DNA of 64,000 bases from Tetracentron sinense (taxonomy: Eukaryota; Streptophyta; Magnoliopsida; Trochodendrales; Trochodendraceae), in NCBI GenBank assembly GCA_015143295.1, contig CM026565.1:15808041-15872040 (forward strand), given 5' to 3'. Positions within the stretch are counted from its first letter, which is position 1, and every line of letters starts with the position of its first letter. Both the position numbers and the translations under genes were made by a program. This document shows positions 1 to 12,008 of this stretch, in pieces. Below the pieces are notes generated by a model. It had not been told where the DNA came from, ran no database searches, and saw nothing but the letters and a program-made list of their open reading frames with translations.

Positions 1-432
1 GAAATTTTTGAAAGTTTAAAAGGGCATTGCCCTTGTGTCTTATGGAAAAGTCTAGAATAGGGGTACACTTGTAATTTCACTTATGATGTAAACTCTATAA
101 ATAGGAGTGTATTGGCTATGGTTTTGGCATTGAGTGGAGAAAGACTTCTAGTGTTTGTAAGCATTCCTTTATCTAATACAGTGAGTGTCTCTTCTTAATA
201 GGCAGTAGCCTTCTTTGAAGTTTAGCTTTCTTTGTGTGGTTAGCAACATCTCCATTGTCTTGGGCAAGGCTTGACAAAGCCAACAACTTGTCTCAAGTAA
301 AATAACTAATTGAAAGCTTTTACCCAAATAAACAAATAACACACACTTTAGGGCATCTCAATAATTTGACTCCCTAATATCACGTCTCCTTGAGAATTGT
401 CTAGGGTTTCTTATGATCATTACGGTGTCAAC
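1..432 (+). repeat. Possible LTR fragment (promoter and R region)
   Basis: A TATA-like box (CTATAAATAG, about 94-103) is followed by leader-like sequence and a stretch ending GTGTCAACA near 432. This resembles the promoter, R and U5 part of a retrotransposon LTR whose upstream half lies outside the window. No primer site or partner LTR is visible, so the call is weak. Confidence 0.28.
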
Positions 433-3077
433 ACTGTTAACAACCACAAGCTAACTAAAAAAAGTGACTTTAGTTAAATTTGATCTAATCTCATCTCCGA
501 CCTGATGAGTCCACCGAATAGGCCCAAAAACGCCAGGTTTGATCATTTGTGTTAAATTGGATAAAGCTTCTCAGATTGTATACAACCCTATGGTTATCTG
601 AGACCTCACCTTTTTTTTTTTGGATTCAAATGATATCATGTAACTAACACACAGCCAAACCTAAGGTAGCCACTAAGGTGCTAAAAGGGTAAGTCCAAGC
701 AACCACTCCAAAAGGACTTGTCTTAAGAAGGGTTGATGGCCCCTTATACACCCCTATCTGAGACCTCACTTTAGAAGGCACTAAATTAGGTCACTCAATA
801 GACTATGATTTTAAAATTATATGATTCCTTTAGTTTTATCAAATCCCATTGTAGAACCTTAAAATTCACAACATAGAACCCTAAAAATTCTCAACTCTAT
901 AAAAATGTCCTACACACCCATAAAATTGTACAAAGGTCCTTATAGACCTTTCAAAATTATATAAAAAAACCTCCTAAGATTAAGAAAAAGGCCATACGCA
1001 TTCAAATTGGGCTCAATGGTAGGGAATGAGTCTCCCATGGCTCAAGTCTAGACACAAAGTACAAAGCCCATAAACGCAAACTCAAGACAAAATCCAAACG
1101 AGCATCACATGGCCCGAGTTTGAGCAGAAGTAAAAAACACCTAACCTAGGACTAAGTCCAAATGGGCCCCCTATGTCCGGAGTCTAGGCATGAAGTATAA
1201 AGCCCATAATCATGAATCCACATCCAAATTCAAGACTAATGGGCCATATAACCACCAAATGGATCGGTCCATAAGCAACAGATTTTGATCCCTATCCCAA
1301 ATAAGAATATTTCTTACTCTGGATTAAAGCCCAAAATCACTAAGATTTGGAATCTATGACTATTCTAATTATGGGGGAAATGGGAACCGTAAACTAATCC
1401 AAAAACATTATCCAATTTAAAGAGTCTAGATAAACAATTGATTGTGCTAACGGGAGGTGATAGGGACCTTTAAACACCCGCAAAAAGCAGTTACCTACTT
1501 ATATTCATATTAGGCTAAATTAAAAATTATTAAAATTATTAATTTAATGCCATTTTATTTAAGAATTGTACTTGAAATAGAATCATGCTAATCAAGGGGA
1601 TCAACTGAAATTGAAAACTAAAAATAAAAATGGAAAAAATTAGAAATTATAAAATTATAAAAAAATATAGACATAAATAATCACAAATATAAATAAGAAA
1701 ACAAACCTAAGGCTTCTACGTAGGGAAGCTGCTATGTAATTGAAATATTAGTATGAAATCTGTTATTATATTATAAATTGTATATTTTACTGGTAATCAT
1801 GATGAGTAAATGGTTGCAATTCTGATTCACCAAAAGAAGGATGTTGTTACTTACCCATTTCCACCACATGCCCTTCGACTGAGTTGAAGAAACCACTTTG
1901 AATGCATATGTTCTACAACAAAGCCTAACCCCGCACTTTCTTATAACACCATAACTGAGATTTCATCTAGGTTCAGTTATTTTGCTGAGACTTATAAAAC
2001 ATGACATTTTACACTTTGTCATAGTAGTTGGTAGGAAACTCAAGTCACTTAGTCAAGGTTTCTAACTAGATTAATTCTTACATACCATTTTCTATGAGAT
2101 TTGAAATCATTTATTTTCCTGCATTTAAAGTCTTACGGGAATTGCAACCCAATAGATGAAAAACATTGATACATTTAGTTCTCAAAATAAAATGCATATT
2201 GTCCATCGACAAAACTTGCCAAGTGCCGGACTTTATAAGTCTCTACAAAAGAACGGACCCTTAAGGACGATCTACCATATAACCATATAGTACAGCAAAG
2301 TTTCTCTGCTAACTGGATAAATCATGTGGTTTTCATTTCCTTCTTTTCATTTCCTTCTTGCATTCTCTTCCTCTTTTATCCCTCTTCAAATGATTTTCAA
2401 TGATTTAAAAAAAAAAACCTCTAGCCGAATAATTCTCAAACTCCAACTTAGAAGTTGGACACATTTGGATGGTCCTCGAAATTCCTATGCAATATTTTAC
2501 ATATACGAGTGCCTTTTACAGGGTATGACGACTTTTTGTCAGATAGTATTTTAGAAGTCATTTTTGTTATATGGGTTGGAAGGATATTTTGGCCGAGGAA
2601 CGCATCTTGTTTTTTAAGTTCTTTGTATAGCTCTCTATCAATGCTAGATAGAAAGACTACACCCAAGAGCTATTTGGTGTTTAGAATGGCTGACAATGGC
2701 TTATAGAAGTGTGAATTAATTCTCTTATACTCAATATTGAAAGTTAAGAAGACAAGTTTGACTCTTCTGAAATCTATGCAGGTTGAGCTCTCTTTCATTA
2801 GTATACATAATGTAAGACATTGCAGAATATATGTATATATACATATATATATATAGAGGATACATATAGACTCCTACAAACAGTACACAACTATACAAAA
2901 GGAGTAGTTACTAGAGATAACAACTGACGAGATCTAAAGACAGTTGTAGGAGTCTTCTTTGAATTGTCTAATACCATATGACATTTTTATGCATGTTTTT
3001 CATCCTTGAGAGTCGATTAGACTATTTAATTTGAAACTACTTTTATTAGCAATGGCAACAATTTTTTTTTTTTTTTT
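433..3077. other. Intergenic AT-rich sequence without a supported gene
   Basis: Short ORFs here (for example 2324-2706 on both strands) are low-complexity and overlap each other in several frames. A short (TA)n tract lies near 2829-2857 and a T-run ends at 3077. I see nothing else to annotate. Confidence 0.6.
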
Positions 3078-3254
3078 GGATCCCTGAGGGTGTAACCCAG
3101 TGGTCACACCGTAAACCCGGAGGTCTTGAGTTCGATTCCTGGCTCCCCTCACTAACGGTTGCAAAGGGTGAGGGTATTCCCTGTGTAGCCCATGGGACTA
3201 GTCTGAGCTTTCAAGGCTCAGGATATTTACAGTTATTAGAAAGAAAAAAAAAAA
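3078..3254 (+). mobile_element. tRNA-derived SINE
   Basis: A short element shows an RNA polymerase III internal promoter. The A-box-like block GTAACCCAGTGGTC is near 3092-3105 and a clear B box, GAGTTCGATTCC, lies at 3128-3139. The body ends in TTATTAGAAAG followed by an A-run (3244-3254). About 177 bp, a tRNA-like head and an A tail are what plant tRNA-derived SINEs look like. The T-rich stretch before it and TTTCTTTTTT after it may be a degraded target duplication, but I cannot define one. Confidence 0.75.
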
Positions 3255-3746
3255 TTTCTTTTTTGCGATCCTAACAACATGAGACTTGTACATCGAATTA
3301 CTTTCATGGCCATGAGGCGGTGGGTTGGTGGCCATTACAACTGTAAGTATGTCTAGGATCAATGCCATGGAGGAGATAGTTAGGGGACAATGACTCCCAT
3401 CTCTTGTCTTTGACGTCATTGTTAAGGTAGCCTCCCCTGAGGAACATCGTCTTTGAATGTAGGCATTCAAGGAGGTTTCTTTCCATTGAGACCGGGACAC
3501 CATCGCATGGCTCTCCCTTGTGGTTCACGTGAGTCAAATTTTTCTGTCAAGCACACATATTGATCCAAAAGACAAATAAGAGAGGGCAAAATGAGTTGGA
3601 AGGGAAATAACTGTTGTGCCTTTGTTGGTAGATGAAAAGATTTTTTTGGAAATAAGAATGAGTGATTGGGAGATGAAAAGACTCGAAAGAAAGTAATTAC
3701 AAACAGTGTGCCTCGTCTCAAGAATAGCAAATGTTATAAGACTAAG
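3255..3746. other. Intergenic, no supported feature
   Basis: Minus-strand ORFs of 77-101 codons overlap one another in different frames here and show no recognisable domain. Nothing else seen. Confidence 0.5.
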
Positions 3747-3997
3747 GTGATGTTTGGATTGTCTAAATTTTGGGTCTACTTGTCTATACGTCTATTGCGG
3801 ATAGACGTTTTCAAATTTTAGACTGTTTGGTAGCGCGTTTACTTTCTATAGTAAAAAAGACGAAAATATATGAAACGTTTAAAATAGCAATTCAAGTTTT
3901 TGGTGCTTTTTGGGGAAGAAGCGCACGTCTATTTCGAATAGACGTTAGAAGACTCAGAACTGAGATTTTTGTCATTTTAAACCATTTTACCCCTTTA

Positions 3998-4000
<3 letters not shown>

Positions 4001-4028
<28 letters not shown>

Positions 4029-4068
4029 GTAGTAGTAGTATTCTAATTATAACTATTAATACTATTAC

Positions 4069-4105
<37 letters not shown>

Positions 4106-4193
4106 TTAATAGTATTTTATTATTACTATTATTATTACCACTATAATTATTATTATTATTACTATTATTTTAAAAACTATTATTATTATTATT
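4001..4193 (+). repeat. (TTA)n-rich microsatellite
   Basis: Almost pure, imperfect TTA/ATT trinucleotide repeat inside the TIR element. It supplies the AT-rich target into which the solo LTR inserted; TTA repeats resume after that LTR (about 6366-6384). The long ORF crossing it (poly-I/Y) is an artefact. Confidence 0.9.
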
Positions 4194-4943
4194 TGTCGCA
4201 CCCTAAAATCCCACCTAACTTAATGTGAGACCTTGGCACGTAACTTAAAACATTAATTCCATAACTTCCTGTCATAAAGTATTTAAGGCAATTCTAAAAA
4301 CATGGACTTAAAAATTTTTCTCTTAAATTAAATGCTAATCAAGTCCAATATCTGAAATAAATATTAAGACATCATAATTAATTTAACATCATCCTCTATG
4401 AATCCTCAATCATAAATTCAAACTAACTGTAAATCCAAAATTAGTCTATTACAAGGTCTAAAATTCAAAATCCAAATACTAGTGATCTAATGTCCGGAGT
4501 ATGGCCAGCAATCCAAATTTCATTCTCCATCAGGGTAATCACTTGCTGGCTCTTCCTGCTCCTCCTCGTACTCTTCTTCCTCCCAATGTCCTGGAGCACT
4601 GGTATCGAAACTATAACCTGCCGACAACAACAGTCATCGGCTAAGTAACAAATTACCCAGCGTATATACAAAATCCTATCTAACAATATAACGATATTTA
4701 ATATGAACATGGTTTAAGATTTCAACATAACATGTAAACATATAACAATTCAGAGTGCAGAAACATAATTAAATTTCGATTCTTACACATGATCACTTGT
4801 GCTTATTTCTCTTGTTTATCTTACTTATTTTCTTGTCCGTGAATTTATCCAACAACATACGAATGCAATAACTTAATATAACTCTACCCCATATATTGGG
4901 TACAGACTAACATATACCCTACTTTCCGAAGTACCACACAATA

Positions 4944-5059
4944 TACACATTATCTAGTGTATACGGCTTGTCTACACATTATCCGGTGTATACAGCTTGT
5001 CTACACATTATCCGGTGTATATGGCTTGTCTACACATTCGCTGGTGCATACGGCTGGTC
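4944..5059 (-). repeat. 29-bp minisatellite within the solo LTR, 4 copies
   Basis: The unit beginning TACACATTATC and ending GGCTTGTC repeats at 4944, 4973, 5002 and 5031 with minor variation. The ORFs that run through it are a by-product of the repeat. Confidence 0.85.
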
Positions 5060-6062
5060 TTGCCTTGATCATAGGCTTGTGGGTACTCGGTCAGTACAAA
5101 ACTCAATCATGCATAATACTTGTGTCCTTGTGTACTTGCATAATACTTGTCATCTTGTTTCTTATTATCATACTTGTTCATATCCAATTTCGTGAATAAG
5201 TGCGAGTGAAATAACGATAATTATAAGTCATTCACAATTTAAACATGCAGAATTTCTCATAATGGATCAACATAAAATATGGGTTTATCAAGTTTTCGAT
5301 AACAAAGATAAGGACAATTTAATTCATCATTTCTCAATTTCCAGTATATAATTTTAATTAAATTAATCTCTTAAAACCCTAATTTATAACATACTATAAT
5401 TTCAAAACAATATAGAATCACTCTATCAAATTTAATCATCATCACTTCCTCCATTCTTCATCACACAATAAATCACAAGATCATTCCCTTTCTCCTTGTT
5501 GATATAATAATTAAATCACAAGAACATCTTTAACATCATCAGTATCTTTCGCAAGGAAATCATAAATTAAAACTCTCTGAACATCATATATAATTTCTAT
5601 GAGGAAATCATGGTCTAAAGCATTCTCAAAATCATCATATATATTTTCCATAAGAAGATCATGATTAAAACACTCTTTCTAACGTCATATATATTTTTCA
5701 TACGAAATCATAATTTAAAAACATCACATGTATGCTTAATCTTGCTTGTTCTTGCTTTAGATCTATCACTTTCATAATTTATATCAACATCACTATATTG
5801 AAAGGAAGGAAGTTATATTTACCTCTCACGATCGCTTCCCTACGATCACGCGCTTGCGAATGGGGTTGATCTACACTTTTTCGTCATTTCTTCTTGAAAA
5901 GCCTTTAATCTCCCCTCTTGGATCTCTCAAAAACTCCTACTCTCACTCTCTTTTAGGTTTGGAAAGCTTTAGGGACCTTTCAAAACCCTCAACCCATAAC
6001 TAAAAGGGGTATTTATGGTGTTGGGAGCCCTAGGGACTCCACAGTAGAGAAATCGTGCAAAT

Positions 6063-6120
6063 CCACCGCCGAACGGCGTTTTGGGCGATCGATCGCCCGC
6101 CGGCGGCGATCGATCGGTGG
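6063..6120. repeat. GC-rich palindrome cluster in the solo LTR
   Basis: Contains the perfect 16-bp palindrome GGGCGATCGATCGCCC (6083-6098), the inverted repeat CGCCGAACGGCG (6067-6078) and a further CGATCGATCGGTGG half. The whole block also pairs end to end (CCACCG...CGGTGG). It lies about 230 bp from the LTR 5' end, matching the arrays of elements A and B. Confidence 0.85.
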
Positions 6121-6594
6121 CAGTATTATTTATTTATTTATTTTAACTCTTTTGCTACTTTTCGATTTTCTTTCTTTTCATGCAATTTAACCACAAAACG
6201 ACTTGAATTTAGCATTTTATTTGGGTTTTAAAATTCACTACTATTCACATTAAATTATATATTTAAATACCTTAAAAGAATTAAACACATGATTCAATAG
6301 CATTTAATAAAGTTCACAAACATTAAGAATAATAAATTCGGGTCTCTACATTATCTTAATTACATTTATTATTATTATTATTATTTGAAAATGAAATCAA
6401 TTGCCCCTGCAATAAGATTTTACCAAACACAGCTTTAAGCTCTATCTATTCTTATGCATTTCAAATTTCAAAACAGTTTTACTGTGTAAAAATCTATTTT
6501 TATAGATCTTTTGCCACAAATCTATTTTAGCTGGATATGTTCGAAATAGACAAGACCTACCAAACGAGCCCTAAGAAAAATAGTTAACGGACCT

Positions 6595-6731
6595 GGGACC
6601 TCCATTTACAAAATTGAGGTTGGTCCTCATTGGTCCATGCCCCTTCTTAATTACCCACCACATTTAGTGGACATTTAAGAGGGAGGCATTGACCAATGAG
6701 GACTAGCCTTAGGTTTGTAAATGGATATCCC
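6595..6731. mobile_element. Fold-back MITE
   Basis: The two halves are imperfect inverted copies of each other. The left arm starts GGGACCTCCATTTACAAA and the right arm, read in reverse complement, starts GGGATATCCATTTACAAA; both contain TCCTCATTGGTC. Length and near-complete palindromy fit a small MITE. Part of a similar sequence occurs near 41520-41555. Confidence 0.6.
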
Positions 6732-7124
6732 ATGTAAGCCTATCACTGCTCTAAGACTAATAGGTGACGTGACATCATAAAAGGAAAAGGAGATCAAATA
6801 AGACATATAAGAATACTCCTATTTGTATTGTATGTATGTATATGTCTTGTTAACGACCACTTAGTGGGTGAACTTGGTAACGGCCACCAAGACATTTTTA
6901 CCCCTACTCCACTAAAGGTAAGGGTACTTTAGTCTTTTCATAGGAGACCAATCATTAAATGCAGAAGAGAATTGCACTCATTCTCTTTCCTATTTAATGA
7001 ATTGTCCCTTATGAAAATATCAAAATATCCTTGCATTTAATAGAATGATATTTAATACATAGGGGAAAAAAAGTTTGATAAAGATTAACAATTTTACACA
7101 TTGAGTGGTTCGTTAACATTTCCC

Positions 7125-7189
<65 letters not shown>

Positions 7190-8083
7190 CGTAGTGTAAT
7201 GACCTTTAATGGGTCAATGGAATCTTGATGGAATGTAATGAACATGGACCTAGGAGGCCATTCTAACTCCCAGTTGCAGCAAAAAAACATTTCAGGTACC
7301 TTCTAGTTGAGGTTGGAGATTTTGCATCTCAAAACAACGTACGATAAGAAAAGGAAACATATATAGTTATTAGAAATATGAGAAAGAAGACATGATGAAT
7401 CATTCGTCGAATGTTGAAACCTATCTTACTACTACTATATAGCTGTTGGTATCCACGTGGATACCTTCAAAAGCTTTAATTTTAGATTTAGGTTTTTGCC
7501 ATGTGTCTACTCTAATAAATGTTGGTTTGTGGACCCATTCATCTATCTTTAGATGCCACATAAGCACTGCCTCCACATTAATCTCTCCCCACCCCCCATT
7601 GATCTCCCTGCCTCCCCCCACCCACGTTCACTGCACCTCATTAATCTCCCCTAAATCTTTTGCCTCCCCACTCACGTTAGTTAATCATCCCCACTCATTA
7701 ATCTCCCTCAACTTAACCTTTATTTTCTCTCTATTCTCCTCCACATTTAGACAGGGTTCAGTCTCCTCCTCATCTCCCCAACTGACCTCGCATTTTTTGC
7801 TTCCTTTCTTCCTCATGACTCTTCACTCCCTCTGACTATAAGTTTGTCCCTACCAGAATCCAACTTCTTCTGGTTGCTTTGTTTAAGACAAGGATATGGA
7901 AGTCATGTCTTCTAAGGTCTTTTCCACTATGATTCGGTTTCTTCACACAAACGAATAGCCCATGATCCCCGAAATTTAGTATCTGAGAAATCTAACCATG
8001 GGATTTGCCAAGTAAGAAAAATCTTTGGGAAATGTGGGTTGTTCCCTTCACTGTTATTATTAAAGAATTCATGACTATTGAGA
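6732..8083. other. Intergenic; simple repeats and possible Helitron debris
   Basis: Holds a (TA)n/(GA)n tract at about 7125-7187. Around 7430-7580 is a CTACTACTATATAG motif followed by a 'GCCACATAAGCAC' phrase of the kind seen in Helitron-like plant repeats. The 129-codon ORF at 7446-7835 is P/S/L-rich with no domain and is not called as a gene. Confidence 0.4.
7125..7187 (+). repeat. Compound microsatellite (TA)n(GA)n
   Basis: Eight TA repeats run directly into about 23 GA repeats. Confidence 0.95.
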
Positions 8084-8791
8084 TGTAGGGGGATCCGGAT
8101 AAAAACAATATGCGGAAACTGGATCCCCTAGAACTTTACACCAAAGAATGCATTAAAATTATCTAAAAGTTTTAGTCATATCACCTCGGTGAATGATGTT
8201 CACCGGTGAAGCTTAAATCCACTCGAACCGTCAGAACTCTTTGTAGAGATTTCTCAAAGAAATACTCGAAACTCGATCCTTGTTCTTCGGTATCCACACG
8301 AAGCTTTAGAATCTCTCTTTGGAATTGTTGAAGCAAGAGGAAGAAGATGGAGTAATGATGTAGACTTTCTATCAGCAAAAACCCTAAGGTTCAAAACCTT
8401 AGAATTGAAGAACCCAACTTGGATGCACCTTGTAGCTCACGAAAATCCCTAGGGATGCTCCCTAGGGGCTCACGGTTTGGAGAGAGAGGAGAGAGTAAGA
8501 AAAAATTCTGGAGAATCTTACTTTATGGTCCAGGGGTGTTGGGGGTATTTATAGGATTTAGATCATATCCTAATCTTAATCCAATTACACCTTATCCCTT
8601 AGGAATTATTAATTAATAATAACTCTTACTATTAATTAATTAAAACTCTTAGTTTATCTATAACTAATTTAGTAATAGTAATCCTTCTAATTAAAGAGTC
8701 ATTTTCCTAACGGGATTCCTTAAATAAAGGGATTAGTCAACAACCAACATAAGAGAAGAATTCTAGTCAAACTAGGAAACCAAAACCAAAA

Positions 8792-8810
8792 GGGGGGGGG
8801 GGGGGGGGGG
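8792..8810 (+). repeat. G19 homopolymer
   Basis: Nineteen consecutive G inside the copia LTR, followed by further G-rich sequence (GAGGGGGGCG near 8823). On the LTR coding strand this is a C-run. Exact length may be a sequencing artefact. Confidence 0.9.
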
Positions 8811-10037
8811 AGGCGTGAGCCATGAGGGGGGCGTGAGTTTTGGAGAGTTAAAACTCCTAGTTGTAATCCAATTACAACATCATCTTAATCCTTCTTGCAT
8901 TCCAACCATTGGAATTTAATTACATAATTAAAAGAATTATTATTCAATAATTATTCAAGTAAGCAAGTCCTAATCTAATTAGGATTACTAAAGTGGGCGC
9001 TTAAACCCATGGGCTTGGGCCCACATTAAAGGTCCATTCTTAATGAGTTTATGGATATGGCTCAAACCCATTTCCTCTTTAATTAGGTTAATTAAATAAT
9101 TATTAATATAATCCTTAGATTTAAATTAACAATTAATTTAAACCATAGATTAACTTTTAATCTATTTAATCAATTATTAACATTTAATCATTTAGATAAT
9201 TGATAAACTTTTAATCAATTTATGAGCTTGTATTTCTTATGTGAGCATCTCCATAGATTGCTCTGGGACATTCTTACCCTGGCTTACCCAATGTTATCCC
9301 ATTGACCTTAAACAGGAATTACATTGGAATTGCAAGTGACGTGAGATATCTATGTTGCAATTGAATCTCAGTGTATGAACATTAACCAATATGGATCCCA
9401 CCACATGAACTTGTAAATTCGATTTATCCTTCCAAATACATTATCCCTAATGGGCTTTCAAGATTGACATACTGTCTAACTCATAGCCCATTGCACATCA
9501 TCTGGGTTTCCAAGACTTCTGATTAAGTCATGAGAAACAATTTCTCATGAAAAACATTTTGAGAAAATCCTTTTATAAGTATAATATCTTTTAATAAAAG
9601 TATATTTCAAAACTTATTTTGATTTCAAAATCACCTGCGCAGGATTTATGCTTAATCAACTGTCTTACTCAGAACTTGGATAATCTCTCAAATTAATGAG
9701 CATGGATTTCTTGTTTGAAATTCATCATGACTCGAACAGCTTTCTGACTATCCAACTGTCACTATATTGTATTTCCTAAGATAGAAAATACTTTGGTGGA
9801 ATCAAAACAGTCAGGTCATTGCTCAGTCATAGATGAACTCATCAAATCTAAGGATCATCAAAATTGTTCAATGTGAATGAGAGACCAACTCTCTGATAGT
9901 ATGTTTATACAAGAGGTCTCTCATTGCATGCAATCAGTCAGTGTATATTTAAGCACCCATATGCTGATGTGTAGTCTCCACTACAATATTTTGAGATAGA
10001 ACTACATCTCAACTATCGAGGACATCTTAGCATTGTG

Positions 10038-10249
10038 GCGTGATAAGCTGGAGGAAGGTGAGGATGACGTCAAGTCATCATGCCCCTTATCCCCTGGACG
10101 ACACACGTGCTACAATGGCCGGGACAAAGGGTCGCGATCCCTCGAGGGTGAGCTAACTCCAAAAACCCATCCTCAGTTCGGATTGCAGGCTGCAACTCGC
10201 CTGCATGAAGCCGGAATCGCTAGTAATCGCCGGTCAGCCATACGGCGGT
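10038..10249 (+). pseudogene. rrn16: Plastid 16S rRNA fragment inside the copia LTR
   Basis: The sequence follows the 3' third of plastid 16S rRNA almost base for base. Conserved landmarks in order include GGATGACGTCAAGTCATCAT, CACACGTGCTACAATGG, TGCAACTCGCCTGCATGAAG and GGAATCGCTAGTAATCGC. The match ends at TACGGCGGT, after which LTR sequence resumes. It corresponds roughly to Escherichia coli 16S positions 1170-1350 and is too short to function. Differences from plastid consensus as I know it are mostly C-to-T or G-to-A (for example GCTGG for GCCGG), as expected of methylated nuclear copies. The 74-codon ORF over it is a shadow of the rRNA. Confidence 0.92.
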
Positions 10250-10439
10250 ATAAGTGAAGTGCCCAGCTTCACCCATAGTTGTGACTATATAAGGTATAAG
10301 GAACTGGAAAGTTATATCTGCCTGTGATAATCCTATCACATAACTTTCCTACAATATATCTCAAGGATCTTCATCGATATCTCATATCGTATAGATTATC
10401 TTATAATCTAAATGAATTTTTTGGGCATCATGTCTAACA

Positions 10440-10456
10440 ATCTCCCACTTGCCCTA
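10440..10456 (-). other. Polypurine tract of the copia element
   Basis: On the minus strand the 17 bases directly before the 3' LTR read TAGGGCAAGTGGGAGAT, purine-rich and abutting the LTR start TGTTAGAC. This is the expected plus-strand priming site. Confidence 0.75.
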
Positions 10457-10479
10457 AAAGTCACTGTGTCATATATTTC

Positions 10480-11600
10480 AATCTCATACTATCTAAGCAA
10501 GTTACAAACACTTTATCTAATAAAGCTTTAGTCATAGGGCCAGCAACATTAAGTTGAGACCTGATTTTTGTAACTTAGATGCCTTGCTTCTTAATAGTCT
10601 CATTAATGAGAAGATACTTCCTCTATGTGAAAAGTAAGCACATAATCCCTAGTCCTTTTCAGGTACTTCAAGATATGCTTCACAGCAGTCTAATTATCTC
10701 ATACTTGGATTGGTTTGGAACCTACTAATAACTCCCACTGCATGACAGATATCCAGTGTAGTACATGACATGGCATACATGAGGCTCCCAACTGCCGAAG
10801 CATAAGGGCACCTCTTCATCTGCTAGATCTCATCAGCTGATGTAGGGGCCATCTTTTTAGACAAAGTGACACCATGTCTAAAAGGAATGAGTGTTGTCCT
10901 ACAATCACTCATACTGTATCTAGAAAATATCTTGTCTATGTAGGAAGTTTGGCTTAATCCCAACATTCGGTATTTTCTATCTCTTAGAATCTTTATTCCG
11001 AGAATATAAGATGTCTCTCCCAAGTCTTTCATTGAGAAATGCTGAAAAAGCCATATCTTAACTGATGATAACATCCCTACATCATTCCTAATGAGTAGAA
11101 TGTCATCAACATGTAGAATTAGGTGTAGTACGCTCTCCCAGTATCCTTCTTGTAAATACAAGATTCTTTCAAATTCTTTCGAAATCCAAATTCTTTGATT
11201 GAAAGATCAAATCTTTGGTTCCAGCTTCTAAAAGCTTGTTTCAAACCATATATGGACTTGTTGAGCTTGCATACCATGTTCTCCTTGTTAAGAGCAATGA
11301 AGCCCTCTGGTTGCTTCATATAGATGTCTTCATCTAACATTCCATTAAGGAAAGTAGTTTTGACATCCATTTGTCATTTCTCATAGTCATGGTGTGCAAC
11401 AATAGCCAGTAATATCCTGATGGATTTGAGCATGACTACTGGAGAAAAGATATCCTCATAATCAACTCCTTGAATTTGAGTGTAACCTTTTGCAACAAGT
11501 CTTGCTTTATAGGTCTCCACGTTACCATCGGCACCCTTTTTCCTTTTGTAAATCTATTTGCATCCAATTGGTCTTATACCATCTGATGGATCTACTAAAG
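10480..11600 (-). pseudogene. Copia reverse transcriptase and RNase H remnant
   Basis: Minus-strand frames contain classic copia RT motifs. DVKTTFLNG and KSIYGLKQA lie in 11119-11370. LHVDDILLI, the polymerase active-site block normally ending in YVDDIL, and SMKDLGETSYILGI lie in 10823-11161. Below 10820 a broken frame gives AVGSLMYAM, the start of the RNase H region. The two main ORFs are in different frames, and stops cut the N-terminal RT and RNase H parts, so no functional enzyme can be made. Confidence 0.88.
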
Positions 11601-12008
11601 TCTAGACGTCGTTGTCATACATGGAATCTATTTCAGCATTCATGACTTTATTCCATTGAGATGCATCTACATCTACATCTAATGTAGCTTCCTAATAAGT
11701 ATTAGGATCCGTATCCTCATCATCAGGGGTAACTAGATAAACCTCATTATTGTAATACTGAAGTCTATCTGGTGGTCTAGAAAATCTTTCAGATCTTCTC
11801 AGTGGAATAGAATTAGGAGAATCATTAATAGAAGGATTAGGTTAAGTTTGGACACTGGCTGTGTTGTCTTTCATCTCATGAAATTCAACCTTCTTAAGGA
11901 GATCCATTTCTTCCTCCAAGAAAGTGGCTAAAGCCTAACAACTATTGTTTGGTCTGTCTTGGAGTAGAAATAGAAACCCTTAATTTCTTTTGGATACCCT
12001 AGAAAATT

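Larger units (their letters stand above)
4194..6350 (-). mobile_element. Solo LTR of a Ty3/gypsy chromovirus-like element
   Basis: On the minus strand the unit starts TGTAGAGACCC and ends GGGTGCGACA, the same kind of TG...CA termini as the LTRs of element B (TGTAGAGCCCC ... GGTCGCGACA). It is flanked by TTATT (4189-4193) and TTATC (6351-6355), a five-base target duplication with one mismatch. No internal region is present, so this is a solo LTR, normally the product of recombination between two LTRs. Like elements A and B it has a GC-rich palindrome block near its 5' end and a minisatellite about 750 bp from its 3' end. A TATA-like TATTTAT (plus strand 6010-6016) lies just downstream of the palindromes in LTR orientation. 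Confidence 0.75.
3747..6570. mobile_element. TIR (MITE-like) element split by a solo LTR
   Basis: The left end (GTGATGTTTGGATTGTCT from 3747) and the reverse complement of the right end (GGCTCGTTTGGTAGGTCTTG from 6570) are similar terminal inverted repeats. Both ends are flanked by the same five bases, CTAAG (3742-3746 and 6571-6575). Subtracting the solo LTR nested at 4194-6350 leaves an element of about 0.66 kb with no coding capacity, as expected of a non-autonomous DNA transposon. The superfamily is not determined. Confidence 0.5.
8084..10439 (-). repeat. 3' LTR of the copia element
   Basis: Read on the minus strand it runs from TGTTAGACATGATGCCC (ending at 10439) to GGATCCCCCTACA (8084). 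The 3' end matches the right-hand LTR remnant at 18174 and the 5' end matches the inverted LTR at 18379. About 212 bp of it (10038-10249) is plastid 16S rRNA sequence, so the LTR proper is near 2.1 kb. Confidence 0.88.

Noticed and set aside
3770-4228. 152-codon ORF rich in I and Y
   Set aside because: Produced by a (TTA)n microsatellite and crossing the edge of the solo LTR.
10033-10257. 74-codon ORF over the plastid 16S fragment
   Set aside because: The sequence is rRNA-derived; the open frame is a known type of shadow ORF.
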